A stretch of 64,000 nt of DNA from Stenogyne calaminthoides (GCA_037126765.1 JBBCBC010000034.1:18908691-18972690), one strand, 5' to 3'; counted from the stretch's first letter, positions 11,341 through 24,252 are shown. Numbers and translations: made by a program. The notes: generated from the sequence alone by a model not told the origin.

Positions 11341-11442
11341 GGTTGGTTCTTCCGACCATCGACTCTGTGTCATTGTGGTCAATCGAATCGATCTTGAAAA
11401 ACCGTTTTTAAAAACTCATTCATTTTCCAAAATCACTCAAAG

Positions 11443-13482
11443 ATGGATAACACGTCCAGTATGTATCATGATCCGCGAAGTTCTCAATCGATGAGTATGC
11501 GATTGGGCCATATATATGTCCAACCATCTAGGCTCGATCAATTGGCGTAATGATGGAAGTCATCGAGAGAGGACCCATCATCATTTACTACGACAATCCC
11601 CGCAGTCGGAGGAGATCCGCATTTTCCCCGGAAGTCTTGTACTAAAAAAAGCCCACTCGACGATGGACTAAGAAAGAAAGAAAATCGCATACTCTGGACA
11701 CCATTGCAAGACATATCATCATGAAGACAATGGATAAGGTCACCAAAGAAAAGATTAAGTATCTCAAATCTGCGAAAGCAATGTGGGATACTCCGCCGAG
11801 ATCTGCGAGGGAAATGAATAGATAAAAAGAGAAAATCTTCGCTTTAACCGGTGAAGTTCGAGAAATCAAGATGTTGCCCAACTAAACCATCAACTAACTC
11901 GATGGAAGAATTACAATGTCTATAAACAAGCTTCGAGAACTTGGTAGAGAGATGTCCGATAAAGATATCAACTATAAGATCCTAAGGTCTCTCACCAAGA
12001 AGTGGGACATGAAGGTCACGGTAATCAAAGATTGCCGTGACATTTCAAGAATGAAACCTAGTAGCTTGTTCTTGAGTCTTAAAGCTCACGAAGTTCGACT
12101 CCCGATTGAAAGAGGTCAAAGTCGATGAAGACGAGGTCCCCTTTGAAACCTCGACTTCAAAATTAGTTGCTTTCAAGGCAACCAAAGAAGAGAACAAAAG
12201 GCCAATGAACCCATTGGAAATATATTAAGTCAAAGCGTAAGCAGATCGCTTTGCTTACTGGGAAGCTTGAGAAGTCGACATACAACTTGGTAAGTATCGA
12301 AGATTTTATAAGGACTATCAACATACCGAGGATTCGAGATAGGAGATCGCATAATAGATCTCCAGAAGAACCAGATCGATGATCGGAGGGATCACAGAGA
12401 TGAAAGGGAAAGAGATAGTCGACAAGGAAGGAAGAGATAACCAATCGATAGAAGAAACTCGGACTACTATCGAAAAGGGAAATCACCGATAGGGTCATAC
12501 GACGGAGTGATTCACCCGAAGGAAAGGAACGGTGGATCAAGGAGCGTGCTTCAATCAGGAGAAAGTCACTATAGCATGATCGCTTGCACTGGACGCCGAG
12601 AGAGAGGGAAGAAAAAGAGGAACAAAAGAGAGCAACGCTTATAGAGATGTAAGAGCTATGGTTGCCGATACGCCAGAATCGACGATTCCTATATCGCCCT
12701 CCGAGGACTCCGGATACTCCTCAGAGAAGACTTCACCGACAACAAGAAGGTCACGACTTCTATGAAAATGAAGGTCCGATATTCTCGCCGACGATGATGA
12801 ACTCGCCGATGGCCAGGGAGGACCAATCCGAGGTAACCTCCAAACCCCTTCGCTCGCTTTCTACACCGCTATCATTAGCACACCGCCGGGAGATTGACCG
12901 CAAATTTACTCAGAGCAATTGCTTGACGATCTCTCCAATGCAAAGAGAAACTTATGCTATTGTGGAAGTTCGAGAATGATAAGTCGAGGACCGTAAATAA
13001 TCACCTTTGTCAAGAAAATGATCTCAGAAAAGCCTCGAACTTAGATCACCAAAAACCGCTTGTAATCGATGCGAGGAATTTAAAATTCTCGGTTAAAGCT
13101 TTCGATCAGAAAAGCAGATCAAAGATCGATAGAAATTAACAGATGAAAGAAGTCGATGACTTCAAAATCTTGCAAGCAAAATTGATGAGCTATTCCGAAT
13201 GCATGAAAGTCCCAAAATCCTCCGAGGATAATCTGCGTAAGAAAATAGAGAGGTTTTTTCAAAATCATCTAAAACCGCTTCAAGACATGAACGCCTATTT
13301 TCGAGTAAAGATTGATAAGGAGGACTTGGCTATGAAACCCTCCACATCCTCAAAAGCCCCGACCGATTCATCTCGTAAAGGTGTAATCGCATTTAATTTA
13401 AAAAAAGACACACCAAAAGCTAAACTCAGATCTAATAGGGGTAAGAGACCGCTTGAGTGTAAGGCAAGTGCTCAACCGTAAA
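11443..13482 (+). pseudogene. N1 gag (Ty1/copia capsid), frameshifted
   Basis: Gag would form the virus-like particle. The first ATG after the PBS with coding downstream is at 11443. The capsid core is clear at 11916-12128: DKDINYKILRSLTKKWDMKV and LFLSLKAHEVRL, matching the Ty1/copia Gag (UBN2) pattern. Further fragments include a basic, charged region (12160-13000) and a Lys-rich helical tail (13143-13481) placed like the coiled-coil Gag tail of Sireviruses. I could not find an intact CCHC zinc knuckle. Stops and frame changes occur roughly every 200-300 bp. The end is approximate. Confidence 0.65.
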
Positions 13483-14059
13483 AGGGAATGTAAATGGACC
13501 CCAACCGGTAAAGCATCACCGAGGAATCAACGGAAGAACCCGGTTCTTTCGAAGAGAGACCTCAACCCGATCAACAGATCGAGATCTTAAAAGACAACCT
13601 ACAAAAGGGAAGTCTAATCGAGACCTACCAAGGTCACCATTTAATAAGCATGCTTCGTAAATCGCGAAAACCATCTATGCGAAAAGGATATGAATCTTTT
13701 GATGGTAAAAATGCACCTACCCCTATAGTCGTAAATTTAGGGTCACAAGACCGAACCAATTAATCGATAAAAAGAAGACAAACCGAAAAGTTAAATCATA
13801 AGTCTTCTAAGTCATCCAAGGTTCACACAAGTAATCATACAAATCGAAAAGCATATGAGGATAAGTATGATTATGTTGATGTGTATGGGAGACAAATCAG
13901 CCTTTCGATCCGACCGATCACAATAGAAGTGTTTCTGTTTGTATGGATCCCCAAATCCAAACCTAACCCCTCAGACCTAATCCGAAAGGGTACCTAAAGC
14001 CCGATCCGATTGCAGTTCGCTGCGGGTGGGCCAACAAGCGAGGTGTGCAAGCAACTATC

Positions 14060-17000
14060 CGGTACATCGATAGTGGATGCTCAAGGCACATGATCGAAGC
14101 AAACATCTCCTCGGTTCCTACATAGAACGTAAAGGCCCGCGTGTACTCTTCGGTGATGATAACTTTGGTTATACCAAAGGGTTCTAACCTTAGAGAATGA
14201 TGATGTACAAATAACCGGAGTCTCAGATGTCGAAGGTCCGAAGCACAACCTATTATCGGTTTCACAATTTCTGCGATTAACGGATTCAAGTGTTGAGTTC
14301 TCGATCGATCAATGTACTATCAAGAATCGAGTCACTCAACAGATTTTGCTAATCGTTCAAGAAAAGGGACGATCTACGGTGATTGGAACAGCTTGTCCAA
14401 GAAATGCGTGATTCGATTGTTAAGAGTTCCAAAAGTAGCGATTGGCTCGGCAAAAAAAAGAATGAGCCATCCGAACTTTAAAACTCTTAATAAGATAGCT
14501 AGGATGTCTCTAGTGGAAGGACTTCGAATGAAGTGTTCTCAAAGGATCGGACATGTTTGCATGTCGGAAGGAAAACAGTCAAAGCTTCATTCAAAGGAAT
14601 TTCGGGACAAAGATCCAAAGAGATTACTTATTTGCTTATATGGATCTGTTTGGACCCGATTACACCGGTCGGTCTCAACGGACTTAAATACACTCCGTAA
14701 TCGTGGATGACTATTCCAAGTTTACGGGTTATATTCTTACATAAGAAGAATGAGACGACAAACAAAGATACCCGAGCTACTAAGAAGATTACAAAATGAG
14801 AAGGGTATCGGGTAGTAAAAATCGGATCGATAAAGGTACATAATTTTCGAACTCTTTTATTCTTCGATTTTTTGCTCTAAGTTTGGTATCTGACATGAAA
14901 CATCATTTGCGAGGACACCACAACAGAATGGAGTAAATTTGAGCGGAGAAACAGAACTCTCAAAGAAGTTCGCCGAACAATGTTATTGAACATGCAATAC
15001 CAAACCGTTTTCAAGGTATAATCAACACTTTGCATGCCATACGTGAAACAGATGTCTCGACTAAGGCTCACTACAAAACACCTTATGAATGTGGAAGGGC
15101 GTAAAACCTCGTGTTTCTTACTTCCATGTTTTTGGGTGCAAGTGTTTCATACACAACAATGGGGAAAAGTCGGTTTGAAGACTTTTGAGGCCAAGTCCGA
15201 TGAGGGTATATTTCTAGGGTATTCCTCATCTAGCAAAGCTTTCGTGGTCTACAACAAACGAACCCTAATTGTGGAAGAAACACCCCATGTAACCTTTGAT
15301 GAAGCATCTTTCGATCAAGAGAAATCGCCTCGTAACAAGAAGTACGATCTACGTAACTCGATATTCGGAAAATGGATCATTAACGATCAAGGAAAAAGAA
15401 TCGAATCAGATCAATTTACATTCCAGATCTAGCCGATTCACCGGATCAATCAGATCCTAAGGTACGAACAACCTGTCGATGAAAAAGCCGATTCAACCGA
15501 GATAAGAAGAATCGAACCATCCGGTTCGGGGAACTTCGAAGTTCTCACTTAACAGACATCAAGACATGATGATTCCAACATCACCGAGACTTGTTCTTAT
15601 CAAGTGGACCATAACCTCAAGACCACTCCCAATCGCTAGTAATAAGATTTTATCGTAAACGGACGATGTTCTCAAAACCGACACAAATCGTAGCGTATGA
15701 CACGGATAACCATCATCCAACCGATCCGATAATCGGAGACCCCGTCGATAAAATTAAAACTAGACATCGATTGGTGAAAGTGCCATGTATTGTATTATCC
15801 GTCTATGAAGGAACCAACTACAATAGAGGAAGCATTACATTTGAAAACTGGATTCTAGCCATGCGGAGGGAATTGGAACAGTTCGAGAGAAATGAAGTAT
15901 GGGAACTAGTAGGCAGACCCAGTCATCAAGACGTAATTGGCACGAAATGGATCTTCAAGAACAAGAGAGATGAGAAAAATGTTATCACGAAATAAGGCAA
16001 GACTTGTTGCTAAGGGGTATTCACAATCAGAAGGAATTGATTACGATGAGACCTTTGCACCAGTCGCTCGCCTTGAAGCCATTCGGCTGTTTCTGGCATA
16101 TGCTTCCCACAGAGGGTTCACTGTGTATCAGATGGACGTAAAGAGTGCTTTCTTAAACGGGGTACTAGCAGAGGAAGTTTATGTCGAACAACCTCCAGGC
16201 TTTGAAAAGGGCAACCAAGTGTATCGTTTAAGAAAAAGCTCTTTATGGGTTTGAAACAGCTCATGAGCATGGTATGATACACTCTCTCGGTTCTTGATTG
16301 AAAGTGGGTTCACTAAAGGAACAAAGTGGATGTAACCTTATTCGAATAGAAGATGGAGAAGATATTTCGATGGTTTGATTTACGTGGACGACATCATCTT
16401 CGGATCTCCTAACAAGAGCCTATGTGAAAGATTCAGCAAACTGATGCAAGGGAAATTCGAGATGTCCATGATGGGTCAGATGAATTACTTTCTAGGTCTC
16501 CAAGTTAAACAAAGTACAGAAGGGATATTCATCTGCCAAGCAAAGTACACTAGGAATCTATTGGCTAAGTTTGGAGTTCAAAATAGTAAGGAAGCCAAAA
16601 TTCCTATGATGACTGGATTCAAGATGGATCCAGATGAGGCCGGTCAGAAAACAAATCAGAAGGAATATAGGGCTCTCATTGGATCTCTATTATACCTGAC
16701 TGCCAGCAGACCAGATATCACTTTTGCAGTAGGTGTATGTGCAAGATTTCAAGCAAATCCAATGATCACCACCAGAAAGCCTAAGGGATTTTAATATCTC
16801 AAGGGAACAATAAACCTTGGTTTATTCTACCCATCGATGATAATCTAGAGCTTAGTGGGTATTTCGATTTCGATTATGGAGGTTGCAAGATCGTATAAAA
16901 ATCAACCTCGTGAACATGTCGGTTCTTAGGAAGAACCGATCTCGTGGTTTTCAAAAAAAGCGGACATCGATTCGACATCTACAATTTCAAGCGTAATATA

Positions 17001-17350
17001 TCTTGCAGGAAGTCGTTGTTCCTAATCGCCTCGCTCACGGTGAGGATTACAACATTGTAGCTAAAAACGCACCTATGACGACAAGAATAGTGCTATTGCA
17101 ATCACTCAGAATCCGGTTCTACATACAAGATGCAAGCATGTGGATGTCAGACACCACTTTATAAGAGATCACGTTGAAAAGAAGAATATCAGAATGGAAA
17201 AGATTCATACTGATATACGTATCTCGATATTCTAACCAAGCCACTAATTTGAGATCGATTCAGAGATTTATGCAATGAGCTAGGACTTCTAGATCTTGGA
17301 GAAATGTCACCGAAAATGTTTGATGGAATGTTCTCCAGAACTAGCTGGTT
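14060..17350 (+). pseudogene. N1 pol: protease, integrase, reverse transcriptase, RNase H
   Basis: Motifs appear in Ty1/copia order. The protease active site is DSGCSRHM (about 14070), with the catalytic DSG intact. The pre-integrase motif is SHPNFKTLNKIARMSLVEGL (about 14470). The integrase C-terminal region contains DEGIFLGYSSSSKAFVVYNK (about 15200). RT contains NEVWELV, GTKWIFKNKRDE, LVAKGYSQSEGIDYDETFAP, QMDVKSAFLNG (15830-16250), catalytic IYVDDIIFGS (16375) and SLLYLTASRPDITFAV (16680). RNase H fragments lie between 16840 and 17250. The integrase core (14640-15000) is badly broken. One frame change separates the two RT halves near 16260. Confidence 0.85.
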
Positions 17351-17689
17351 AAGAGACTAACCAGATCGAGAGAAATCAGTTGAGTTTGGTATCTTAACTG
17401 ATCTCAAGAGACTGATAAGCAAAAATCGATCAGACTTACACGCTACCAGATCCAAAGGAATCGACGATTTTAGTTTATCGATTAAAAGTCTATCGTTTTA
17501 AAGGAACCGACGATTCAAGGTTTATCGATTAAAGAAAATGCTCAGTTTAAAGGATTATCTGATTAAATCAATTTGGTTATAGTATTTCTTTGTGAATCGA
17601 TTTAGCTGATATTCAACAAGCAAGATTCAGAGATTAAGAGCTAACAATCGCATAAGAAAGCAGAATTTACACAACAATGAAATAACAGA

Positions 17690-18420
17690 ACTTTTCATTG
17701 ATAAAAACCCGAAGGTGAGGTTACATTACGAGTTACAAGTACAAGAAGACCCGGAGGTCAGTACATAAATGTTAACCAAAATCCTAAACCTATAACCCTA
17801 AACCTTCATCCTAACCCCAGAAGTGAAGGAAAGAGAGAGATTTTAAACTCTCATTTTCCCCACTTAACAAAGGGTGAGAGAGGCTTTAAAGAATGAGAAT
17901 CCCAAGGCGGTAAAAAAAGTCAAGATCAAGAAAAATGGAGCGACAGCGGCCTTGATAGGATTCTTAAGCCAGGAGCCCTAAAAGGGAAAGTAATAGGGCT
18001 CTCCAGCTGTTAAATGGAGCACGTGTGCCAAAGAGTTGGTCGTCAGATCTCATGGGCACATGTGCTGCATATTTTATACCGCATTAAGTCCGATGGTTCC
18101 GGGTTACGCTATCCAGATAGACACACAAGGTGCATACGGTTAGGAGAAGTGTCTTCTCGGTTTGCAAACAAAGCAGATCCGCCATACTGGTGGTAGAGAA
18201 GCTTTTAAAGAATCGTATGTGAAATCAAGATGATGAAGAAAAAAAGCAATAAGGGATGCAAAGGGTTGATTTGAGAAGATGAAACCATATAAAAGGGTGT
18301 AAAAAGTGTTTGCGGAAGTCTCACCGAAACAAGGGTTCACCAAGATACATGATTCTTACAAAGAAGATAAGTATGGTGAATGGGTGATGTTGTGTAAAAA
18401 CTTTGGTCCAATTTATAGAG
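17690..18420 (-). pseudogene. N1 antisense transcription unit with hydrophobic C-terminus
   Basis: Read on the minus strand, this stretch looks like a small gene opposite to N1. A TATA box (CTCTATAAATTGG) lies at about 18412-18418. A 5' leader follows, then an ATG at 18185 (MADLLCLQTEKTLLLT). A frame near the end encodes a membrane-like helix (VAPFFLILTFFTALGFSFF) and stops at about 17867. The next 170 bp resemble a plant 3' UTR, with T-rich and TGTAA phrases and an AATGAA-type signal near 17695. The frame breaks at least twice between ATG and helix, perhaps from base-call error. I do not recognise the product. It could be an additional antisense ORF of the element or a captured host gene fragment. 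Confidence 0.4.
18412..18418 (-). promoter_or_regulatory. Candidate antisense TATA box in N1
   Basis: Minus-strand TATAAAT within CTCTATAAATTGG lies about 230 bp upstream of the candidate ATG at 18185. It points away from the sense ORF3 promoter at 19278, making the interval between them a candidate divergent promoter. Confidence 0.4.
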
Positions 18421-19277
18421 GCCAAGCAAGGATGCAAATGCAATTTTCATTTCAAGAAGCCTATCCGAGAAATTTGCATCAAAAGGAGGACAAATGTAGA
18501 AATCACGCGATCGATAATTGGATAAATTTACGGTTGATTGACATATCGAGAGATTGCACGATATTTACGAAGATGTCAATTCACGCCTACTTAGGGAATA
18601 GAAGCTACTACTCAAGACTAAGTTTTTGGCGGTAACACTTATCCCAAGAATTGGCTTAAACGAAAAAGAATCGATGAGGTCAACCAAAATCGATTATTTA
18701 CGAGCATGATCGGATGAGAAAGATCACCGAGCTTGAAACTCCAATAAATCGATATATCGGTCTACGTTCGAAATATCGGTTGAAGGGGGAACTTCAACCG
18801 ATCAAGGAGGAGGATCAAAAGGAAATCGACGATTCAAGGAAAGATCACTAAGCCCAAGTTTCAACAAATCGAATCAATTGGAGAAGATCGGTTAAAAGGA
18901 TGGGGTTGGGAAATTTCTTAAGGCTTAAGCGTAATGATTAAGATCAACTAGTGGAATCAACATTGACAAGTAATATTGACCGATTACAACATCACCAACC
19001 AGACACGCATCTCTTTTCTCTTGTTCTTTACTTATTTATCGGATCGTATCGATATTATTTGCCTTCTTCGCATCCCACTATCCTTGTGACGTGTACTCGC
19101 AAATCATTTAATGCGGAAGTGGGGTACATGTATTAACCGCTATTTGAGCGTGCTTTTTTAAATCCAAAAGCCAGACGCGCGTTTTCCCCGACCCTACGAT
19201 CAAAAACCGCTAACTGAGCGCATAATCTTTTCAAAACGTTTGATCTTCAAAATCTTGTCTTATTGTTCCCTCCGCTC
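18421..19277. other. N1 non-coding interval between antisense unit and ORF3 promoter
   Basis: About 860 bp lacks convincing coding sequence on either strand. It is bounded by outward-pointing TATA boxes. Short plus-strand reading frames here show no recognisable motif and I treat them as chance. Confidence 0.4.
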
Positions 19278-19285
19278 TATATAAG
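19278..19285 (+). promoter_or_regulatory. Internal TATA box upstream of N1 ORF3
   Basis: TATATAAG in CCGCTCTATATAAGATTC lies 288 nt upstream of the ORF3 ATG (19573). A pyrimidine-rich leader follows. A possible leader intron could run from a GTAATA donor near 19412 to the TGTAG directly before the ATG. A1 and A2 also have a TATA box before ORF3, which strengthens the reading. Confidence 0.5.
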
Positions 19286-19572
19286 ATTCATCAAACCTTA
19301 CGAGTTTTTTCGCTTCACAAACTTGCATTACCTTCTTTGAAAAACTTCAAATTTTTCTACGTTTCAAAAACGATTTCTTAGAGTTCAAAATCTTCTCGAA
19401 AATTTGAATCTGGTAATACTTTCTTTTAAACTTAATGATGAATCTTTCTTTCCGATAAAAACGTTGATTTCAAAAGTTGTTTTTCGGAATTTATGCTTCA
19501 TTGCCTTTTGTTTTCCGCAGTATGATATTGATATTGATTATGCACAAATTTAATGAGTCTATCTCACTGTAG

Positions 19573-22510
19573 ATGGCCACTCATGGACTAGGAAAGATCA
19601 TGTGCAACTATGCGGAATCGGGCAACGAAGATCTTTGAGGATAAGTTCGTTCAATTTGGAACCACCGAGGATTACGAATCCATGGAGGTGGAACAAATTC
19701 GAAGAAGGCCGGATCGAAACATATCTGCTTTCATCGCAATCCAGTTGATGCAAAGATGAAGCACTACAATTCTTGCGAAATTTGAGTGTGGATACAAAAA
19801 AACAGAGATTTAACCGATGTCCAACAACGGAGAAGAAATCGATCGACAAATGCGTATATCACTGGTTGCTTCACCTTACTAAAAGGGCGCTTAATCTCAC
19901 CGCACTACACAAGGAGAATGAGGACGAAGAAATCAGAGAGGAGCTCTTAAGAGAGGCGGATAAACATCGAAAAGCCGGATTCAAAGCCAATGCTCAAAAG
20001 AAAGACAGATCGTTGTTTGACATTCTCATCAAGAACGATCATGGGAATCTCATTTAGCCCAGATGCTCTCACATCGGTCAAAATGTACAAAGATGGCAAA
20101 GAATAATTGATGGGGCTTAACATCAATTGGCACGGCTTCTCGAAAAGCCATCTTGCTCCAAGAACACGAAAAATTTGGAGTCAATGAATCCAGCAGTCTT
20201 TTTCAAAAAGAGAGTCAAGAATCTCAACAAGGTTGCGATTATATTGAAGGACAAACCGCTAAGGCTGAATGGAATCGAAATGGATCAAGTCCTACAATGC
20301 CTTCTTCATCAACTTCGGTTATATATGGGCCACCAGACGATGACAAGGAGCCCACTCCAACAAAAATCAAGAAAGGAAAGAGCAAAGAAGCCGCTCATCC
20401 ACACCCGCTTGCTCCACGTAAAAAAAACGAAAAATCGGTGAAGGCCCAGAGAAGAGGCCAAAGAAAGCAAAGAAACCTACCCCGATTTCAAAGACTAGAA
20501 GATGAGTCAAAAGAAGAAAGAGCGCTGTAACATCTTAAGCAACAAAGAACAATCGACAGTGCAAGCTTTCAACCGAAGAACGATCCGAGGTAGAAGCACA
20601 AGTCGATAAATCTCCTTCTCCTCAACCTCGAGCCGATTCACCGCCTCGGACTAAAAGGTCCGAGCATGTCACTCCCGCTAGTTCACCGCTCATGAACTGA
20701 ACCAGACATAATCGCCACTCAAAGCATAACCCACCGAGTCGAACCAATCGGATAACTTCCGCCGACTCAAGCACAAACCAGAAGCTTCCACATCTCATCC
20801 AATGTAATCCGGACAGATAATTCTCAGATTCAGATCAACAAAGACCATCATTTGGAAAAAATGGTCGACTAAGAATTGAACGAGAGATTGATGAGACGAT
20901 CCACAATCGGGTCGCCCATCCCGCTATCGAGAGAAGAAGTCATGGAGATCCTCACCGGAGAGATCTCAGATTAAAAAGCTTCTCGGATCTTATTTTACTT
21001 GTTGAATGGATGGGTGGTGCGGATGAGTTCGCAGATTTTGACTTCGATATGAGGAAGTCTGCCAAAGTGGGATCACCAGCTGAGCTAATATCCGATAAAT
21101 CTGTGGAAAGCTCGATCCACAGGAAGTTAGAATTGCGGAAGAAGAAAAAGTCGAGATCGCTCAAGAAGCTCCTAAAATGAAATGGAGAATGCAGAGAGCT
21201 GCTGATGAAAGTGGAACCGGTCTCATAGTTCACGACCAACCACCGGAGGCACAAACAATCGAACTCGATCAAGTGATGGATCCAATTCATACATCCCAAA
21301 TCACCATCGATCAACTTCGGGAGATCGATCTTGTCTCAAAGATCTCCCGAAAGAAGAGATTGAGGGAGTCTTAATCGATCGAGAGACAAATTAGTCTCAA
21401 ACAAATCAAGCAATCGAGATCGTTCTCCCAATCCATGACCACCATGTCCGCCGAGCTTACAAAAATCGAGTTGATGACAAGTTGAAATGGTGGATCAAAA
21501 TCAATCTTCTTTTTTCGACGCCATCGAGAAAAGGCTCGAGTTATCGAAGAGAAATTTGACAAAATGATTTGGACACTCTCTCGCTACAATGGAAATCGCC
21601 AAGACAGAAGCCGACATAACCTGCTCGTAATCTAACAACCAAACTTCAGTTTATCTCGCTAATGATCTAAATCGAGCATTATCGATTAACTTTGGCTCTC
21701 GACTTCCCACTCAATGCGCTTTTTTGATCAAACCAAAAAGGGGAAGGATCGAGAAACCAATCGACACATCGAAGATCCGATTCATACGGATAAGGCCCAT
21801 GGACAAAGCTCAATTGCAAGAAAGGTCTTGCGGTCTTTGGGACATCAAAATCTGGACCGATTATTCGCATCGGAAAGTCACCCGAATAATACTAGTCGAT
21901 GTGCCGATAAGGAGCTAGTCAGAAGATTGTCCAAAGAGCGTATGATGAAGAAGAAAGAAGGGCGTAAAAACGGGCACAAGCGTAAGGGTTGAAAACGAAG
22001 TTCAAATCAAGGGCTAAGAAAGGATTGATCGAAAATCGCACGGTAACCTCGGTTACCAAAGAAGAGTTCCATTTAGATCATACCAAAAACCGCCGACACG
22101 CTTAAGAGGTTTGAGGAATGGAATAAGATCAAGTGAATGGCTTCTTGATGCCTTTGTCCTTGATCTTGTTCCACAAGAAGAATCACCAGATGATGAGTTC
22201 CTCAAACGGGTTCTGTAATAAATATCCAGACTTTCTGAAGTATCTGGAAAATGAGGCCAAGCTTATAAATGTAAAGATATCTCGCCAAGAGTATGATCTG
22301 TTAATATACTCGAAGAAGGCAGATGGCTCATTTGACAGACTGGCATTTGAGAGATTCTACTTTGACATCTTGAGCAAATCGCATATAATCGATCAAGTGC
22401 GCATAATCGATGTCAAATGGAAACTCTATCGATTTTCAACGTTCCACAAGACCAAAGAGAAATGCCAGAAGGATACAAGCCCAAGGAGTGAAGAATCAGA
22501 AGACGTCTAG
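19573..22510 (+). pseudogene. N1 ORF3 (post-pol protein of unknown function)
   Basis: The ATG at 19573 follows a TGTAG and opens a damaged reading region of about 2.9 kb. Readable pieces include TKIFEDKFVQFGTTEDYESM (about 19625), CVYHWLLHLTKRALNLTALH (about 19850), RSLFDILIKNDHGNLI (about 20010), a Lys/Pro-rich basic segment (20330-20500), and a C-terminal segment (22133-22510) with YPDFLKYLENEAKLINVKIS and LAFERFYFDILSKSH. I recognise no domain. Sireviruses often carry an env-like ORF at this position, but I see no clear signal peptide or transmembrane pattern supporting an envelope role. Function unknown. Confidence 0.45.
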
Positions 22511-22685
22511 GGATCAGCTGCTTTTAAATTCAAAACTTTTCTGATGTAACATGTAATCAACATATCTAATGAAAAGTTTATTTTTTCTGATCCCAAGACA
22601 AAATCTCTCGGTTTTTCCGACATTTGCTCTTTTAATCGTTTCTATACTTATCAACTGTTTGGTTTCTCGGTGTTTTGGTTTCATC
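22511..22685 (+). other. N1 3' untranslated region
   Basis: AT-rich non-coding stretch between the ORF3 stop and the polypurine tract. It ends with the phrase GGTTTCATCAAAAAGGGG, similar to the PPT context in A1, A2 and N2. Confidence 0.5.
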
Positions 22686-22697
22686 AAAAAGGGGAAA
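22686..22697 (+). promoter_or_regulatory. N1 polypurine tract
   Basis: AAAAAGGGGAAA lies directly upstream of the 3' LTR. Its context (ATCAAAAAGGGG...) is shared with A1, A2 and N2, indicating a common lineage. Confidence 0.8.
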
Positions 22698-22698
22698 T

Positions 22699-24252
22699 TG
22701 TTGGGAAATTTATAGTTTTGATGAAAGTTCCAAAAACACATGTAATAGGACCAATGGTTAATGATCGATGTTTACATTATTTGCTATAGGAGACCAGTTG
22801 ATAATGATTGTATAGAAAACCGATGTAATAGATAGGTCACATATTGAGGGGAACTCAATATGTATAGGTCGATCGAAGAATCGTAAGAAAGTTCGATATC
22901 CCGACAAAAAGAGCGTTAAACCGTAGCGGAAGATCGATCGAATCGATCTAGTCGATAACTCGAAGTCATGAAGCTCAAACCTCGAATACTAGAAGATCGA
23001 TGACTTCCGAAGATAAGACCGAAGACCTACATCGTTTTAGAGTCACCCATTGAAGCTAAGTCAACAGCGCCGAAGACTTATCGGTAGATCGATCGGTTCA
23101 GATCGATCAAAGTCATTTCATAAGATGAAAACCGATGTTTCATCTTATCATACGTCCCGCGATCTAAACAAGAAGAATACCAACCTTAGTTGGAGGAACA
23201 ACACCGCAAAGCAAGTCTTCCATCCAATAAGGAAGAAACACGTATGAACAGAGCCGATATCGCGGGATTCGATGTTGCTCTCTCAAACGGCTATAAAATA
23301 CACATTCACGCTTTTCGGCCATGCCATTTCGCTCCTCAAGACGCCACATCAAGCCCGCAAGTCTCATTAAAATAGCCCGAGATTCAAATTCGTTTCCAAC
23401 GGCTCTTTTGATCTCAAGGTCTATAAATATGGGATCACACTTGAGTGAAAAACGGAAATGCTTGGACAAACAACATAATCAAGAAGCTCAAACTATAGTC
23501 GAGATTTCGCATCGAAGAACACAACAACAAGCTTATTTTATATTGTGTTCATCCCATAAGTTCTTAGCAAGAAATCTTTTCATCTAGCTATCAGCCGCTT
23601 TGTAATGCAAGGAAAGATTTCATAGTTGGAACCTCAACAATCTTACCCAAACCCCAAGTTAGGATAAGTTGTTTAGCAAGATTCGATCTAGGGTTTCTAA
23701 AGATGATTTCGGGATCGGTTGAGTGAGAACTCTTAAAACATCTGTTGGTGTACTGTGTTGGACTAACACACTAAACTAAGTCCAGTCGGTTAAGTCGGTT
23801 AAGTTGGTTAAGTTGGTGCCCCTTGTGAAAGGGAAGAGTGGATTTAGGATCGGGTTTGTCCGAACCACTATAAATCTTGTGTGCCTTTACTGCTTTGATT
23901 AACTGCTCTCACATCGCACATCTTAAAGCGCATACATATTCTAAGTTAAGATCAGATTGCACCAAGCTTTCGATCCGACGGACTGATATTTCATCATCCG
24001 ATTAAAAAAAGATAAAACTTGGAATCGATTTATACAAACCGGTTTTTCACACGGGTAAAACTTAAAGCACACATCGATTAATCGATAGTTACCGAATCGA
24101 CCGCTTTCGGGCGTTGATTAAGTTGGTTATCGCATTACCATGATTCACTTTTCGATGCTATATCCGCTCTCACACCGACCAAGACGAAAAGTTTTTTCGA
24201 AGTCTATTTCCCTCTAGACTTACGCCCTCACATAACCCGTTCGGGACCTACA
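22699..24252 (+). repeat. N1 3' LTR
   Basis: This 1554-bp partner of 9749-11327 has the same hairpin (23120-23148) and TATA box (23422-23429). Small differences concentrate where one copy has CAG/CTG or CCG strings. Confidence 0.9.

Larger units (their letters stand above)
9749..24252 (+). mobile_element. N1: 14.5-kb Sirevirus-like Ty1/copia element nested in A1 ORF3
   Basis: LTRs at 9749-11327 and 22699-24252 (both TGTTGGG...CTACA) bound an 11.4-kb interior with PBS, gag, pol, an antisense unit, an internal TATA box, ORF3 and PPT. A short direct repeat flanks the insertion. A1 ORF3 sequence resumes on both sides, as shown by comparison with A2 near 61600. It is a different family from A1/A2, since the LTRs share no obvious similarity. 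Coding parts are heavily frameshifted, although RT keeps its catalytic YVDD. Long stretches rich in GATCGATCG-like strings suggest base-call damage. Confidence 0.9.

Noticed and set aside
17775..17820. CCCTAAACC-like strings resembling plant telomere repeats
   Set aside because: Only two or three imperfect copies without a regular 7-bp period. They fall in the 3'-UTR-like tail of the antisense unit.
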